Under the pieces are notes generated by a model. It had not been told where the DNA came from. It ran no database searches and saw only the letters and a list, made by a program, of their open reading frames with translations. Shown here in pieces: positions 9,026-16,889 of a stretch of 64,000 nt of DNA. The DNA lies in NCBI RefSeq assembly GCF_000359125.1, contig NZ_CAAF010000073.1, positions 225,056 to 289,055 of the forward strand. Direction: 5' to 3'. This stretch comes from Mesorhizobium sp. STM 4661 (GTDB lineage: Bacteria; Pseudomonadota; Alphaproteobacteria; Rhizobiales; Rhizobiaceae). Within the stretch, counting starts at the first letter, position 1. Every line of letters begins with the position of its first letter. Made by a program: the position numbers and the translations under genes.

Positions 9026-10135
9026 TCAGGCAATCCGCTTCACGCGACTGCTGTGCAGCGCGGCATTAACCGCCGGCATGACTTTGGCGGCAAGAAGCTC
9101 CATGGACTTGTGCATTACCGCCTTGTCCTTGCAGTCGTGCGCTGTCATCAGGAGCGTGCCGAATGGTCCAACCTCGTCACGCAATTCGAGAATTTTGCGG
9201 GCCACCGTTTCAGGACTGCCGCAGATGACGAAGCTGTCGCGCACCTTCTCGTAGGTGATCTCGCTCTCGTCCATTCCGGGCGTCGGTGCCAGCAATTTGG
9301 CCGCACCGAGACGCTGGTACACGGTGAACATATAGTCGTAATACCAGTCATAGGCGCCGTTCGGCGTTTTCACGTAGGCTTCCGCCGCCTCGTCCGTATC
9401 CGCTACGAAAATCGAACGCGCCACGCGCCACTGGCTTCCGTCGGGCTTCTTTCCCAGTTTCTTCAACTCGTCGGCATAGGTCTCCCAATGGGTCCTTACG
9501 ACCCAGGAGGCAACGAAATTCGCGGAAATCGGCATCATGCCGCGCTGCGCGGCGATGCGGATCGAGTTGGAGTTGGGACTGCTGACCGACAGCGCAAGCG
9601 GCGGATGCGGCAATTGATAGGGCTTGCCAAAGGACCCGACGCCGAGATCGGGCCAGACGTTATCCTTCAGCGTGACACTCCAATATTTGCCCTTGATCTC
9701 GTAAGGCGCGCTGCCGGCCCAGATTTTCTGGATGATGTCCAGCGAATCCATCATCATTTCGGGACGGTTCGCGTCGGGCAGGCCGAAGGCCTCGAAGTCG
9801 GATCCCAAAGCGCCCGTGCCAACACCGAGGATGAGCCTCCCCTCCGTCAGGTGATCGAGCAAGGCAATGTGCGAGGCGGCCATGACAGGGTGATAGAGCG
9901 GCAGAGGAAGAACCCCGGTGCCGAGCTTGATGGTCTTGGTCTTGCTTGCGATGAACGCCAGGAACGTTATTGGCGACGATATCTGCTCGATTTCGCAAGT
10001 GTAGTGTTCGCCAACCCAGCATTCCTCGAAGCCGAGCTTCTCGGCCAGCACGACCGACTCCACGTCCTCCATCAAGGTCGTGTGGTAATCGCGGTTCATG
10101 TTGTGCATTGGCATCATGAAAAATGCGAGTTTCAT
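9026..10135 (-). CDS. LLM class flavin-dependent monooxygenase
   Basis: Luciferase-like monooxygenase of 369 aa with the bacterial luciferase TIM-barrel fold. FMNH2-using members attack amines, sulfonates, nitriles and N-heterocycles and need a partner flavin reductase. One is encoded at 12619-13143 under the same type of promoter. Recognisable family segments include WVGEHY and LGVGTGAL. The ATG at 10135 has a purine-rich AAGGGG upstream; longer in-frame sequence crosses the promoter and is excluded. It is the first gene of the leftward operon (monooxygenase, FAD oxidoreductase, ALDH, RidA), read from the sigma54 promoter at 10187-10172. Confidence 0.88.
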   Translation of the reverse strand: MKLAFFMMPMHNMNRDYHTTLMEDVESVVLAEKLGFEECWVGEHYTCEIEQISSPITFLAFIASKTKTIKLGTGVLPLPLYHPVMAASHIALLDHLTEGRLILGVGTGALGSDFEAFGLPDANRPEMMMDSLDIIQKIWAGSAPYEIKGKYWSVTLKDNVWPDLGVGSFGKPYQLPHPPLALSVSSPNSNSIRIAAQRGMMPISANFVASWVVRTHWETYADELKKLGKKPDGSQWRVARSIFVADTDEAAEAYVKTPNGAYDWYYDYMFTVYQRLGAAKLLAPTPGMDESEITYEKVRDSFVICGSPETVARKILELRDEVGPFGTLLMTAHDCKDKAVMHKSMELLAAKVMPAVNAALHSSRVKRIA

Positions 10136-10171
10136 CGCAATCCCCTTCCTCGTTTCAGGCAAGGAAAGCGG

Positions 10172-10187
10172 AGCAAGGCCCGTGCCA
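10172..10187 (-). promoter_or_regulatory. Sigma54 (-24/-12) promoter of the monooxygenase operon
   Basis: On the minus strand the sequence is TGGCACGGGCCTTGCT: TGGCAC, five bases, TTGCT, matching the RpoN consensus with the exact GG-GC spacing. Transcription would begin about 25 bases before the ATG at 10135. The activator gene at 10532 has the RpoN-contacting GAFTGA loop and is divergent to this promoter. Confidence 0.85.
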
Positions 10188-10419
10188 TTATCGCAAGAAG
10201 CAGCGCGTGCCCGGATTTCCGCGCGATGAGAGAGAAATCCACACCGTATTTTGGGCAAGCCGTCTCGCCGCAGCGAAACTCGTCTCATTTCTGACGCCAC
10301 ATCAAGACAACCGCGGCGAAGTGCTGGAGACAGCGCCGGAGCGCGTTCACCGAGGAAGCCAATTGCCTATCTTGACGGCAGATTTCAAAGCTGCATAGTT
10401 TATGGACACCAAGGCGACA

Positions 10420-10437
10420 TGCGTCCACTTTGACGCA
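10420..10437. promoter_or_regulatory. Inverted repeat, candidate activator binding site
   Basis: A perfect dyad TGCGTC-N6-GACGCA lies in the 396-bp divergent region 10136-10531, about 240 bases upstream of the sigma54 promoter and about 100 before the activator gene. That is a typical enhancer position for RpoN activators. A similarly built repeat lies at 14454-14469 upstream of another sigma54 promoter. No gene is seen in 10136-10531; binding is inferred. Confidence 0.45.
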
Positions 10438-10531
10438 CGAAGTATGCTCTAGTATTTTGAATCTTCGTATCGTGCTTTCCGAAAACCGATCCTGATTTAC
10501 GGACCGATGCGTTAGAGAGGACAGGCTCCGT

Positions 10532-12457
10532 ATGGAAGCATTGGGCCGCGTAGTCGCGCAGTCAACGGCAATCAGCGGACTGGCCAGTCTCGATAGCTCC
10601 TGGCAACGCTGCCAAGAGCGATATCACTTCGATCCGAATGCCAAACCACGCCTGTCTTCGTTGAGCGACCGAGAGGTTGTCCAACTTTGCGAACCGTTCG
10701 ATCAAAGCCTCGAAACCATCAAGAATGAACTGGAATTCGTGCAATCGACGCTGCGTGGTTCGAATTTTTGTGCCAGCTTCTCCAACATGGCCGGCATCAT
10801 CCTTCGCTACCGGGGAGATCCTCAAAACGATGAGGATCTGAAGCTCGAGCGACCGGGCACGATCTGGGCGGAGGGTGCTGTCGGCACGAACGGTGTCGGA
10901 ACATGCATCATCGAGCGACGCCCGGTCATGGTTCTGGGCAGGCATCACTATTTCCGTGCCTACTCTTCCATTTCCTGCATCGCCGCACCGGTGACGTCGG
11001 CTGACGCAGAAATGATCGGTGTTCTCAACGTTGCGACGGGCGATCCGCGCATCACTTCCGATACGTTCGCCTTGGCTGCCGACTTGACGATGAATACCGC
11101 CGAGCGGCTCAGCAACCAGCTCTTTCTCAATCACTTCCCCGGCAGCTCAATCCTGAAGATCCGGGGCGACGGGCCGACCGTTCTGCTGGCCTTGGACGAC
11201 GAGCAGCGCATTGTCGGCGCCAACAAGCAGGCGCGTCACATATTCGGATCGATCGCCGAGCGGCTCAACCGAGCGACGCTGTGGGAGCTGTTTCAAAACA
11301 CGCCCGAAGCGCGCGACGGCGTGACAAGGGAAGGTAGGCTGCTGGGCCTGAGGCGGATCGAATCCGAAGCGCTGTGGGAAGCGGAAGTGATAGTCCCGAA
11401 GCCGGCGATGAGCAGACGTGCCGTCGCAAAATCGCCGTCAACCGCCACCTCCCCCGCCATCGAACCGGCGACCGACGTAGCTCACTCGGAAGGGCCGACG
11501 ATCGAACAGTGTCTCGGTTCGCATCCTCGTCTTAATGTTCTTTCAAGGCTGTTGCGTCGCATTTCCGGCAGCGGTTTGCCGATCCTTCTTCTCGGCGAGA
11601 CCGGCGTCGGCAAGGACACACTGGCGGGTGCGCTTCACCGGGAAGGTGATCGCTCGCACAAGCCGCTCGTCGCCTTCAATTGTGCGGCCATTCCGGAGAC
11701 ACTGATCGACAGCGAATTGTTTGGCTATGGGGCCGGCGCGTTCACCGGAGCCAAGCGGGAAGGCAACGTCGGCCGCTTGAAGCAGGCCGATGGCGGCACG
11801 CTGTTCCTCGATGAAATTGGAGACATGCCGCTGTCGCTGCAGACGCGTCTCCTTAGGGTTCTGGAAACCGGGGAAGTCAGTCCGCTCGGCTCGGCCAAGA
11901 CCCAGACGGTCGACATCAACGTCATCGCCGCCACCAACAATGACCTCTCGGCCGCCGTTACCCAAGGCCGGTTCCGGCGCGACCTCTACTATCGGTTGGC
12001 CGGTGTCGTGGTCGATATGCAACCCCTTCGTGAGCGGAAGGACATTCTGAGCATTGCCCATCGCCTGCTCGCGTCCGACAAGATCAGCCCAGCGGTCGAA
12101 CTCAGTCCCGGGGTGATCTCCGTGCTCGAGACTTACGCCTGGCCCGGCAATATTCGCGAGATGCGCTATGTCCTGCAGCGTGCCCGGCGCGTCTGCGAAA
12201 ACGGCATTATAGAGGTCGATGACTTGTTGTTGACCGACCTCGCGTCACCGGCATCGGGTGCTCCGGAAATGCCCAACTCGGCTGCGCATCCGCGCCAGGC
12301 GTTGCACGATGCCGAAAGGCGGATGATCCTGTCGACACTGGACAGGCTGGACAGCGATGTGAGCCGAACCGCCGAGGCGCTCGATATGAGCCGGGCCACG
12401 CTTTACCGCAAGATGCGCGCGCATGAGATCGTCGCGCGGAAGGTCGTGCGCGCTTAA
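10532..12457 (+). CDS. Sigma54-dependent Fis-family activator (AcoR/DhaR-like)
   Basis: Enhancer-binding protein of 641 aa. The N-terminal third (about residues 70-195) reads as a GAF sensor domain of the AcoR/DhaR type. The AAA+ domain follows with Walker A GETGVGKD at 355-362, GAFTGA at 402-407 (the loop that contacts sigma54) and LFLDEIGDM as Walker B. A C-terminal Fis-type HTH reads SRTAEALDMSRATLYRKM. It is divergent from the monooxygenase operon and upstream of the flavin reductase gene. All the nearby promoters are sigma54-type, so this is almost certainly the local regulator. The effector sensed by the GAF domain is unknown. Confidence 0.92.
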   Translation: MEALGRVVAQSTAISGLASLDSSWQRCQERYHFDPNAKPRLSSLSDREVVQLCEPFDQSLETIKNELEFVQSTLRGSNFCASFSNMAGIILRYRGDPQNDEDLKLERPGTIWAEGAVGTNGVGTCIIERRPVMVLGRHHYFRAYSSISCIAAPVTSADAEMIGVLNVATGDPRITSDTFALAADLTMNTAERLSNQLFLNHFPGSSILKIRGDGPTVLLALDDEQRIVGANKQARHIFGSIAERLNRATLWELFQNTPEARDGVTREGRLLGLRRIESEALWEAEVIVPKPAMSRRAVAKSPSTATSPAIEPATDVAHSEGPTIEQCLGSHPRLNVLSRLLRRISGSGLPILLLGETGVGKDTLAGALHREGDRSHKPLVAFNCAAIPETLIDSELFGYGAGAFTGAKREGNVGRLKQADGGTLFLDEIGDMPLSLQTRLLRVLETGEVSPLGSAKTQTVDINVIAATNNDLSAAVTQGRFRRDLYYRLAGVVVDMQPLRERKDILSIAHRLLASDKISPAVELSPGVISVLETYAWPGNIREMRYVLQRARRVCENGIIEVDDLLLTDLASPASGAPEMPNSAAHPRQALHDAERRMILSTLDRLDSDVSRTAEALDMSRATLYRKMRAHEIVARKVVRA

Positions 12458-12523
12458 TTCCCCACGCTTGATTGCCGGAAAGCAGTGACGGACTTTTCCG
12501 CGCGATTGACGCACGCGCCGAGC

Positions 12524-12539
12524 TGGCACGTGACTTGCG
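12524..12539 (+). promoter_or_regulatory. Sigma54 promoter of the flavin reductase-oxidase unit
   Basis: TGGCACGTGACTTGCG: TGGCAC, five bases, TTGCG, with exact -24/-12 spacing. It lies between the activator stop (12457) and the flavin reductase ATG (12619), leaving a leader of roughly 70 bases. Confidence 0.82.
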
Positions 12540-12618
12540 TTGCTCTTTTCAACCCACGGGACGTCACTGGCTGGCTTGCCCGCCGGACGCCGCCTGCGCG
12601 AGTTTGAAGGAGACTGAC

Positions 12619-13143
12619 ATGCCTGACCCAATCGAGTTCAAGCTGGCCGAGTTCAAGCTGGCCATGCGCCGACTGGCCGCCGGCGTTTCAATCGTCACGA
12701 CCATCGATGGCGAAAAACCGCACGGCTTTGCGGCGACGTCCGTTACCTCTGTTTCCGCGGATCCGTCGCCGCTGCTTCTGGTCTGCGTGAACAAATCCGT
12801 CTCATGCCACGACCTCATGCTGGCATCTGGCCGGTTCTGTGTGAACGTGTTGAGCGAGGCGGATGTGGAAACGGCGCGGCTGTTCAGCTCATCCGAGGAT
12901 CGGCATCGCCGCTTCGACCTATGCAGATGGGAGACCTTGTCCACCGGCGCACCGGCGCTGACCGGCGCGCTGGCGAGCTTCGACTGCCGCATCCACCGAG
13001 CGGTCGAGGTGCAGACGCATACGGTGCTTTTCGGCGAAGTGGTGGAAACACGGCTGATCAACGACGACCTTCACCCGCTCGTCTATATTGATGGACGCTT
13101 CGACGGGCTCCGCTGCTCGACATCGGCCGGAGCAACCTCGTGA
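12619..13143 (+). CDS. Flavin reductase family protein
   Basis: A 174-aa flavin reductase of the split-barrel FMN-binding family (HpaC-like). It would supply FMNH2 to the luciferase-type monooxygenase encoded 2.5 kb away in the divergent operon. Segments such as GVSIVTT, HGFAATSVTSVS and PLLLVCVNKS are typical. The ATG at 12619 follows GAAGGAG, and the sigma54 promoter lies 80-95 bases upstream. The stop overlaps the next gene's GTG start. Pairing with the LLM enzyme is inferred from co-regulation. Confidence 0.87.
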   Translation: MPDPIEFKLAEFKLAMRRLAAGVSIVTTIDGEKPHGFAATSVTSVSADPSPLLLVCVNKSVSCHDLMLASGRFCVNVLSEADVETARLFSSSEDRHRRFDLCRWETLSTGAPALTGALASFDCRIHRAVEVQTHTVLFGEVVETRLINDDLHPLVYIDGRFDGLRCSTSAGATS

Positions 13144-14426
13144 GTGGTCCCATGCAGAGCGCACCCACGCACGGCAAGATCCATGTGGCGGTGATTGGCG
13201 GAGGGGTCATCGGCGTCTGCTCGGCAAGCTGGCTCCTGCGCGAAGGTTTCGCAGTCACCATTGTCGAACCGGGCGAAATCGCCAACGGCTCTTCGTTCGG
13301 CAATGCCGGATGCTTCAATCCATCATCGGTCGTCCCCATGTCGATGCCGGGCAATATAACCAAGGTGCCGGGTTGGTTGCTTGATCCGCTCGGCCCACTG
13401 TCGATCCGATGGGCCTACCTGCCTCGGATCGCGCCCTGGCTGCTGCGATTTCTGCAAGCGGGTTCGCGTCAGCGGGTCGAGAAACAAGCCGCCGCGCTAG
13501 CTGGCCTGTTGCGGGATTCGCCAGATGTCTACCTGCCGCTGGTCGAGAACGCAGGCGCCCTCGACCTGCTGCGGCGCGACGGGCACCTTATGGTCTATCT
13601 GACACGTGCCGATTTCGAGGCTGACGCTTTTGCCTGGCAGCTGCGCAAAAGGAACGGGATCGACTACACGGTGCTGGAACGCGATGCCCTTTGGCAGCTG
13701 GAGCCTGCCTTGTCTCGGGATTATCAGTTGGGTGTCCTCCTCCCGGGCAATGGCCATACGGTCAATCCGCAGCGCTTCGTCGCCGCCCTTGCCAACGCCT
13801 TTCTTCGCAACGGCGGGCAGATCAAGCGGGCCAAAGTCCAAGGCTTCGATCTCACCGGGGAGCGGCTTGCCGGGCTATGCACTGACGGTGGAATTGTCGC
13901 AGCCGACCGCGCCGTCGTTGCCGCGGGGGCCTATTCGAAACAGTTCGCAACACAGCTCGGCGATTCCGTCCCGCTCGACACCGAACGTGGCTACCACATC
14001 ATCGTCCGCAGCCCCGAGGCGAGCCCGGGCTTGCCGATATTGGACACCTCCGGCAAGTTCGTGGCCACGCCCATGGAAACGGGTCTCCGACTGGCCGGCA
14101 CCGTCGAATTCGCCGGGCTCGAGGCTCCGCCAGACTGGAGGCGGGCGCGGAACCTGCTGAAGCTCGGAAAACGGCTCTTTCCCGGCCTCGCGGAGACCTA
14201 TCCAGAGGATCGCCTTTCCGTCTGGATGGGCTTTCGGCCAAGCATGCCGGACTCGCTGCCCGTGATCGGGTATTCCCGGCGTACCCGCGACGTCGTCTAC
14301 GCGTTCGGTCATGGCCACATCGGGATGGCGGCCGGCGCGAACACCGGGCACCTGGTTACAGACCTGATCACCGGCAAGGTTCCGCGAGTGCCCGTCGAAC
14401 CCTTTTCGCCGCAGCGGTTTGGCTAG
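13140..14426 (+). CDS. FAD-dependent oxidoreductase, DadA-like amino acid dehydrogenase
   Basis: DAO-superfamily flavoenzyme of 428 aa with an N-terminal dinucleotide fold (VAVIGGGVIGVCSASWLL) and the C-terminal FAD-binding segment GHGHIGM. It resembles D-amino acid dehydrogenases that oxidise the C-N bond and release an imine. The GTG at 13140 overlaps the preceding stop (GTGA), so translation is probably coupled; ATG 13152 is an alternative. Its imine product would be a natural substrate for the RidA protein of the sister operon. The true amine or amino acid is not evident. Confidence 0.86.
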   Translation: MSGPMQSAPTHGKIHVAVIGGGVIGVCSASWLLREGFAVTIVEPGEIANGSSFGNAGCFNPSSVVPMSMPGNITKVPGWLLDPLGPLSIRWAYLPRIAPWLLRFLQAGSRQRVEKQAAALAGLLRDSPDVYLPLVENAGALDLLRRDGHLMVYLTRADFEADAFAWQLRKRNGIDYTVLERDALWQLEPALSRDYQLGVLLPGNGHTVNPQRFVAALANAFLRNGGQIKRAKVQGFDLTGERLAGLCTDGGIVAADRAVVAAGAYSKQFATQLGDSVPLDTERGYHIIVRSPEASPGLPILDTSGKFVATPMETGLRLAGTVEFAGLEAPPDWRRARNLLKLGKRLFPGLAETYPEDRLSVWMGFRPSMPDSLPVIGYSRRTRDVVYAFGHGHIGMAAGANTGHLVTDLITGKVPRVPVEPFSPQRFG

Positions 14427-14453
14427 CGCGGCCGCACCCAGCCCAAAACCCTT

Positions 14454-14469
14454 GTCTCACGTAAGAGAC
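14454..14469. promoter_or_regulatory. Inverted repeat upstream of a sigma54 promoter
   Basis: GTCTC-ACGTAA-GAGAC, about 140 bases upstream of the sigma54 promoter at 14610. With flanking bases it follows the same TGnnTC-N6-GAnnC layout as the dyad at 10420-10437, so both could be sites for the local activator. It also lies just after the oxidase stop and could act as a weak terminator hairpin. Confidence 0.38.
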
Positions 14470-14609
14470 TGATCCTTCACGGATGCGACTCCAGGACTGC
14501 GGCAATGAACCAGCCCGGCAATACGCTCCTGAAGCAACAGCCTATGGAATCAATGGCTTGTGGTTGTTCAAACTCTCGGCGACAGTCCTTCGGCGTCGCG
14601 ACGAAATTC

Positions 14610-14625
14610 TGGCACGGCGTTTGCT
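14610..14625 (+). promoter_or_regulatory. Sigma54 promoter of the polyamine-type ABC importer
   Basis: TGGCACGGCGTTTGCT matches the -24/-12 consensus exactly. Its position decides the start of the next gene: a longer frame open from 14505 would include this promoter, so translation must start downstream, at 14661. Confidence 0.85.
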
Positions 14626-14660
14626 CCATTCCTGGCACAAACATGGGAAAGGACCTGGGC

Positions 14661-15773
14661 ATGAAAAAACTTCTGAATGAAGCCGCTGTCAGCCGTCGCA
14701 CTGTCCTCAAAGCCGGTGGCGCGGCGATCGCCGGTTCGCTTTTTGCGCCGAACATCATACGCCCGGCGAATGCTGCCGAGCAGATATTGCTGCTGACCTG
14801 GGAAACATATCACGACGACGACTGGATCCAGGAATGGGGCCGCGCCAACGACACCGAAGTGCGTGCCGTACGCATCGGCTCCGTGGACGAACTCTTCTCG
14901 CAGCCATTCTCGGGCGCGGTCCAGCCGGACATCCTCTATGTCGAAACAGGCTCGCTGTCGCGCTTCAAGCAAGCCGGACTGATCAAGGCGGTCGACATCT
15001 CCAAACTGCCGAACGCGTCCAACATATCTCCCCATCTGCCATGGAAGGACTTCACGAAGGTCGATGGCGAGACGGTTGGCGTGCCATACAACTGGGGCAC
15101 GCAGCCCCTGATGTACAATGCCGACGTCGTCACCGAGGCCGAGAGCAATACATGGGCGACGCTCTGGAACGAGAAGTACAAGGGCCAGGTAAACATGTTC
15201 GACGACTGCACGATCACCTTTCCGATGATCGCGCTCTATATCGGAGCCAAGGATCCCTTCAACCTGACTGAAGAGGAATTCGGCAAGTGCACGGACGCGC
15301 TGCGAGCCCTCCATGGCCAGATCCGGGTCATTGCCCGCGGCTTCGACGACGCCGCGACCATCTATGCGGCAGGTGAGGCTGTAATCGGTTACTGCCAGAA
15401 CGTTGCCGTGGTCACATCCCTGCAGGCCAAGGGCAAGAACTTCAAATACGCGCTGCCGAAGGAAGGGACACCTACCTGGATCGACTGCGCCACGATCTCG
15501 CCGCAGGGCGACCGGCCAATCGTCTACAAATTCATGAACGACAATCTCAGCACCCAGTGGCAATCGCGCTTCATCACCAAGTCGACCAACAACGGCGTGC
15601 TCAGCGCGGAATCCGCACGTGCGGCCGGAATGAGCGAGGATGCATTGAAGATCACCAACATCATCGACTCCGCGGCCTCCGGTTTTTGGGACAAGCTCGT
15701 CGTCTTCCAGAAGCCGGAGGACCTGGAGCGTCGCCTGCAGATCTGGAACGATTTCAAATCAGGTATTCTCTGA
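14661..15773 (+). CDS. Extracellular solute-binding protein, spermidine/putrescine type
   Basis: Periplasmic binding protein of 370 aa, SBP_bac family of the PotD/PotF sort. A Tat-like signal (VSRRTVLKAGG) begins near residue 10 and ends with PANA before mature sequence EQILLLTWETY. The ATG at 14661 follows an AAAGGA; an ATG at 14643 is also possible. Longer starts are excluded by the sigma54 promoter. PotA-like ATPase and fused permease genes follow, completing an importer for a polyamine-like or small cationic/amine compound. Co-regulation with the flavoenzymes suggests that it imports their substrate. Confidence 0.88.
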   Translation: MKKLLNEAAVSRRTVLKAGGAAIAGSLFAPNIIRPANAAEQILLLTWETYHDDDWIQEWGRANDTEVRAVRIGSVDELFSQPFSGAVQPDILYVETGSLSRFKQAGLIKAVDISKLPNASNISPHLPWKDFTKVDGETVGVPYNWGTQPLMYNADVVTEAESNTWATLWNEKYKGQVNMFDDCTITFPMIALYIGAKDPFNLTEEEFGKCTDALRALHGQIRVIARGFDDAATIYAAGEAVIGYCQNVAVVTSLQAKGKNFKYALPKEGTPTWIDCATISPQGDRPIVYKFMNDNLSTQWQSRFITKSTNNGVLSAESARAAGMSEDALKITNIIDSAASGFWDKLVVFQKPEDLERRLQIWNDFKSGIL

Positions 15774-15809
15774 ACCTTGCGGCAGGCAACCAGAACCGGA
15801 GCCACTGCG

Positions 15810-16889
15810 ATGCAGCAAGCAGTCGGAAGCTACGTGCTTAGCCTGGAGAATGTCGCCAAGACCTATCCGGGCAACACCAAACGGGCGCTCGACAGAGTGT
15901 CATTCGAGGTGGCCGCGGGCGAGTTCTTCTCGATCCTCGGTCCAAGCGGCTCCGGAAAGACGACGATCCTGAGGACAATCGCGGGCTTCGAGAAGCCGGA
16001 TGAGGGTCGCGTAGTAATGGCCGGGGGCGATGTCACGCATCTGCCACCGAACCGTCGCGACCTTCGCACGGTGTTCCAGAGCTATGCCTTGTTCCCGCAT
16101 CTGACGATCGGTGAGAACGTTCAGTATCCATTGCGAATGTCCGGCATGGGTAAGCTCGAGCGGACAAGGAAGGCCGCGGAGGCGCTGGAACTCGTCGCCA
16201 TGGAACCGCTGGCCGGCCGCTTGCCGCATCTGCTTTCCGGTGGTCAGAGGCAGCGCGCCGCACTCGCCCGTGCCGTCGTCTCCAGGCCGCAATTGCTGCT
16301 TCTCGACGAACCGCTCGGCGCGCTCGACCTGCGTCTGCGTCAGCAGATGCAGCATACGCTTGTTTCACTGCAGAAGGAGCTCGGCATAGCTTTCGTCTAT
16401 GTGACGCACGACCAGGGCGAAGCGCTTTCGATGTCCGACCGGGTCCTGGTTATGCGCGAGGGCCGGATCGCGCAGCTAGGAAGACCCCAAGACCTCTATT
16501 TCAAGCCGAGGTCCGAGTTTGTGGCCGAGTTTGTCGGCAATTCCAACATGTTGCCGGTAGAGTTCACCGCCGATCACGGATCCTATGTCGGATCGATCGG
16601 CGGGGTGACGTTTCCGGAAATGCGCGGCGACAAGTCTGGCAAGGCACGTGTGGCCGTGCGTTATGACAACGTCCACATCTACCCCGCCAAGGAGAACTCA
16701 GGGACGAGCAGGCTTTCGGGTATCGTAGAGAACGTGCTTTTTCTCGGCACCAACATCGAGGTCGACATGCGTTGTGGCGACTTGCGGATCATGGGCAGCT
16801 TGCCGGCCGGCCGTGCCGACAGCATCGTTGCCGGCCAGGCCGTCTCCATCGGCCTCGATCTCGCAGACGCAAGCGTCTTTCATGTCTAG
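15810..16889 (+). CDS. ABC transporter ATP-binding protein (PotA-like)
   Basis: ATPase of 359 aa. Walker A GPSGSGKT is at residues 44-51, signature LSGGQRQRAALARA and Walker B LLLLDEPLGALD follow, and a TOBE-type regulatory domain fills roughly the last 100 residues. This is the build of polyamine, iron(III) and spermidine importer ATPases. The ATG at 15810 follows a GGAG. The end overlaps the start of the fused permease by eight bases, so the three genes form one operon. Confidence 0.9.
   Translation: MQQAVGSYVLSLENVAKTYPGNTKRALDRVSFEVAAGEFFSILGPSGSGKTTILRTIAGFEKPDEGRVVMAGGDVTHLPPNRRDLRTVFQSYALFPHLTIGENVQYPLRMSGMGKLERTRKAAEALELVAMEPLAGRLPHLLSGGQRQRAALARAVVSRPQLLLLDEPLGALDLRLRQQMQHTLVSLQKELGIAFVYVTHDQGEALSMSDRVLVMREGRIAQLGRPQDLYFKPRSEFVAEFVGNSNMLPVEFTADHGSYVGSIGGVTFPEMRGDKSGKARVAVRYDNVHIYPAKENSGTSRLSGIVENVLFLGTNIEVDMRCGDLRIMGSLPAGRADSIVAGQAVSIGLDLADASVFHV

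Noticed and set aside
8714..10294. Long plus-strand frame opposite the monooxygenase gene
   Set aside because: Antisense shadow; it would also run through the sigma54 promoter region and lacks any recognised motif.
14505..14660. N-terminal extension of the polyamine-type binding protein
   Set aside because: It contains the sigma54 promoter at 14610-14625; the Tat signal and ribosome-binding site fit the start at 14661.
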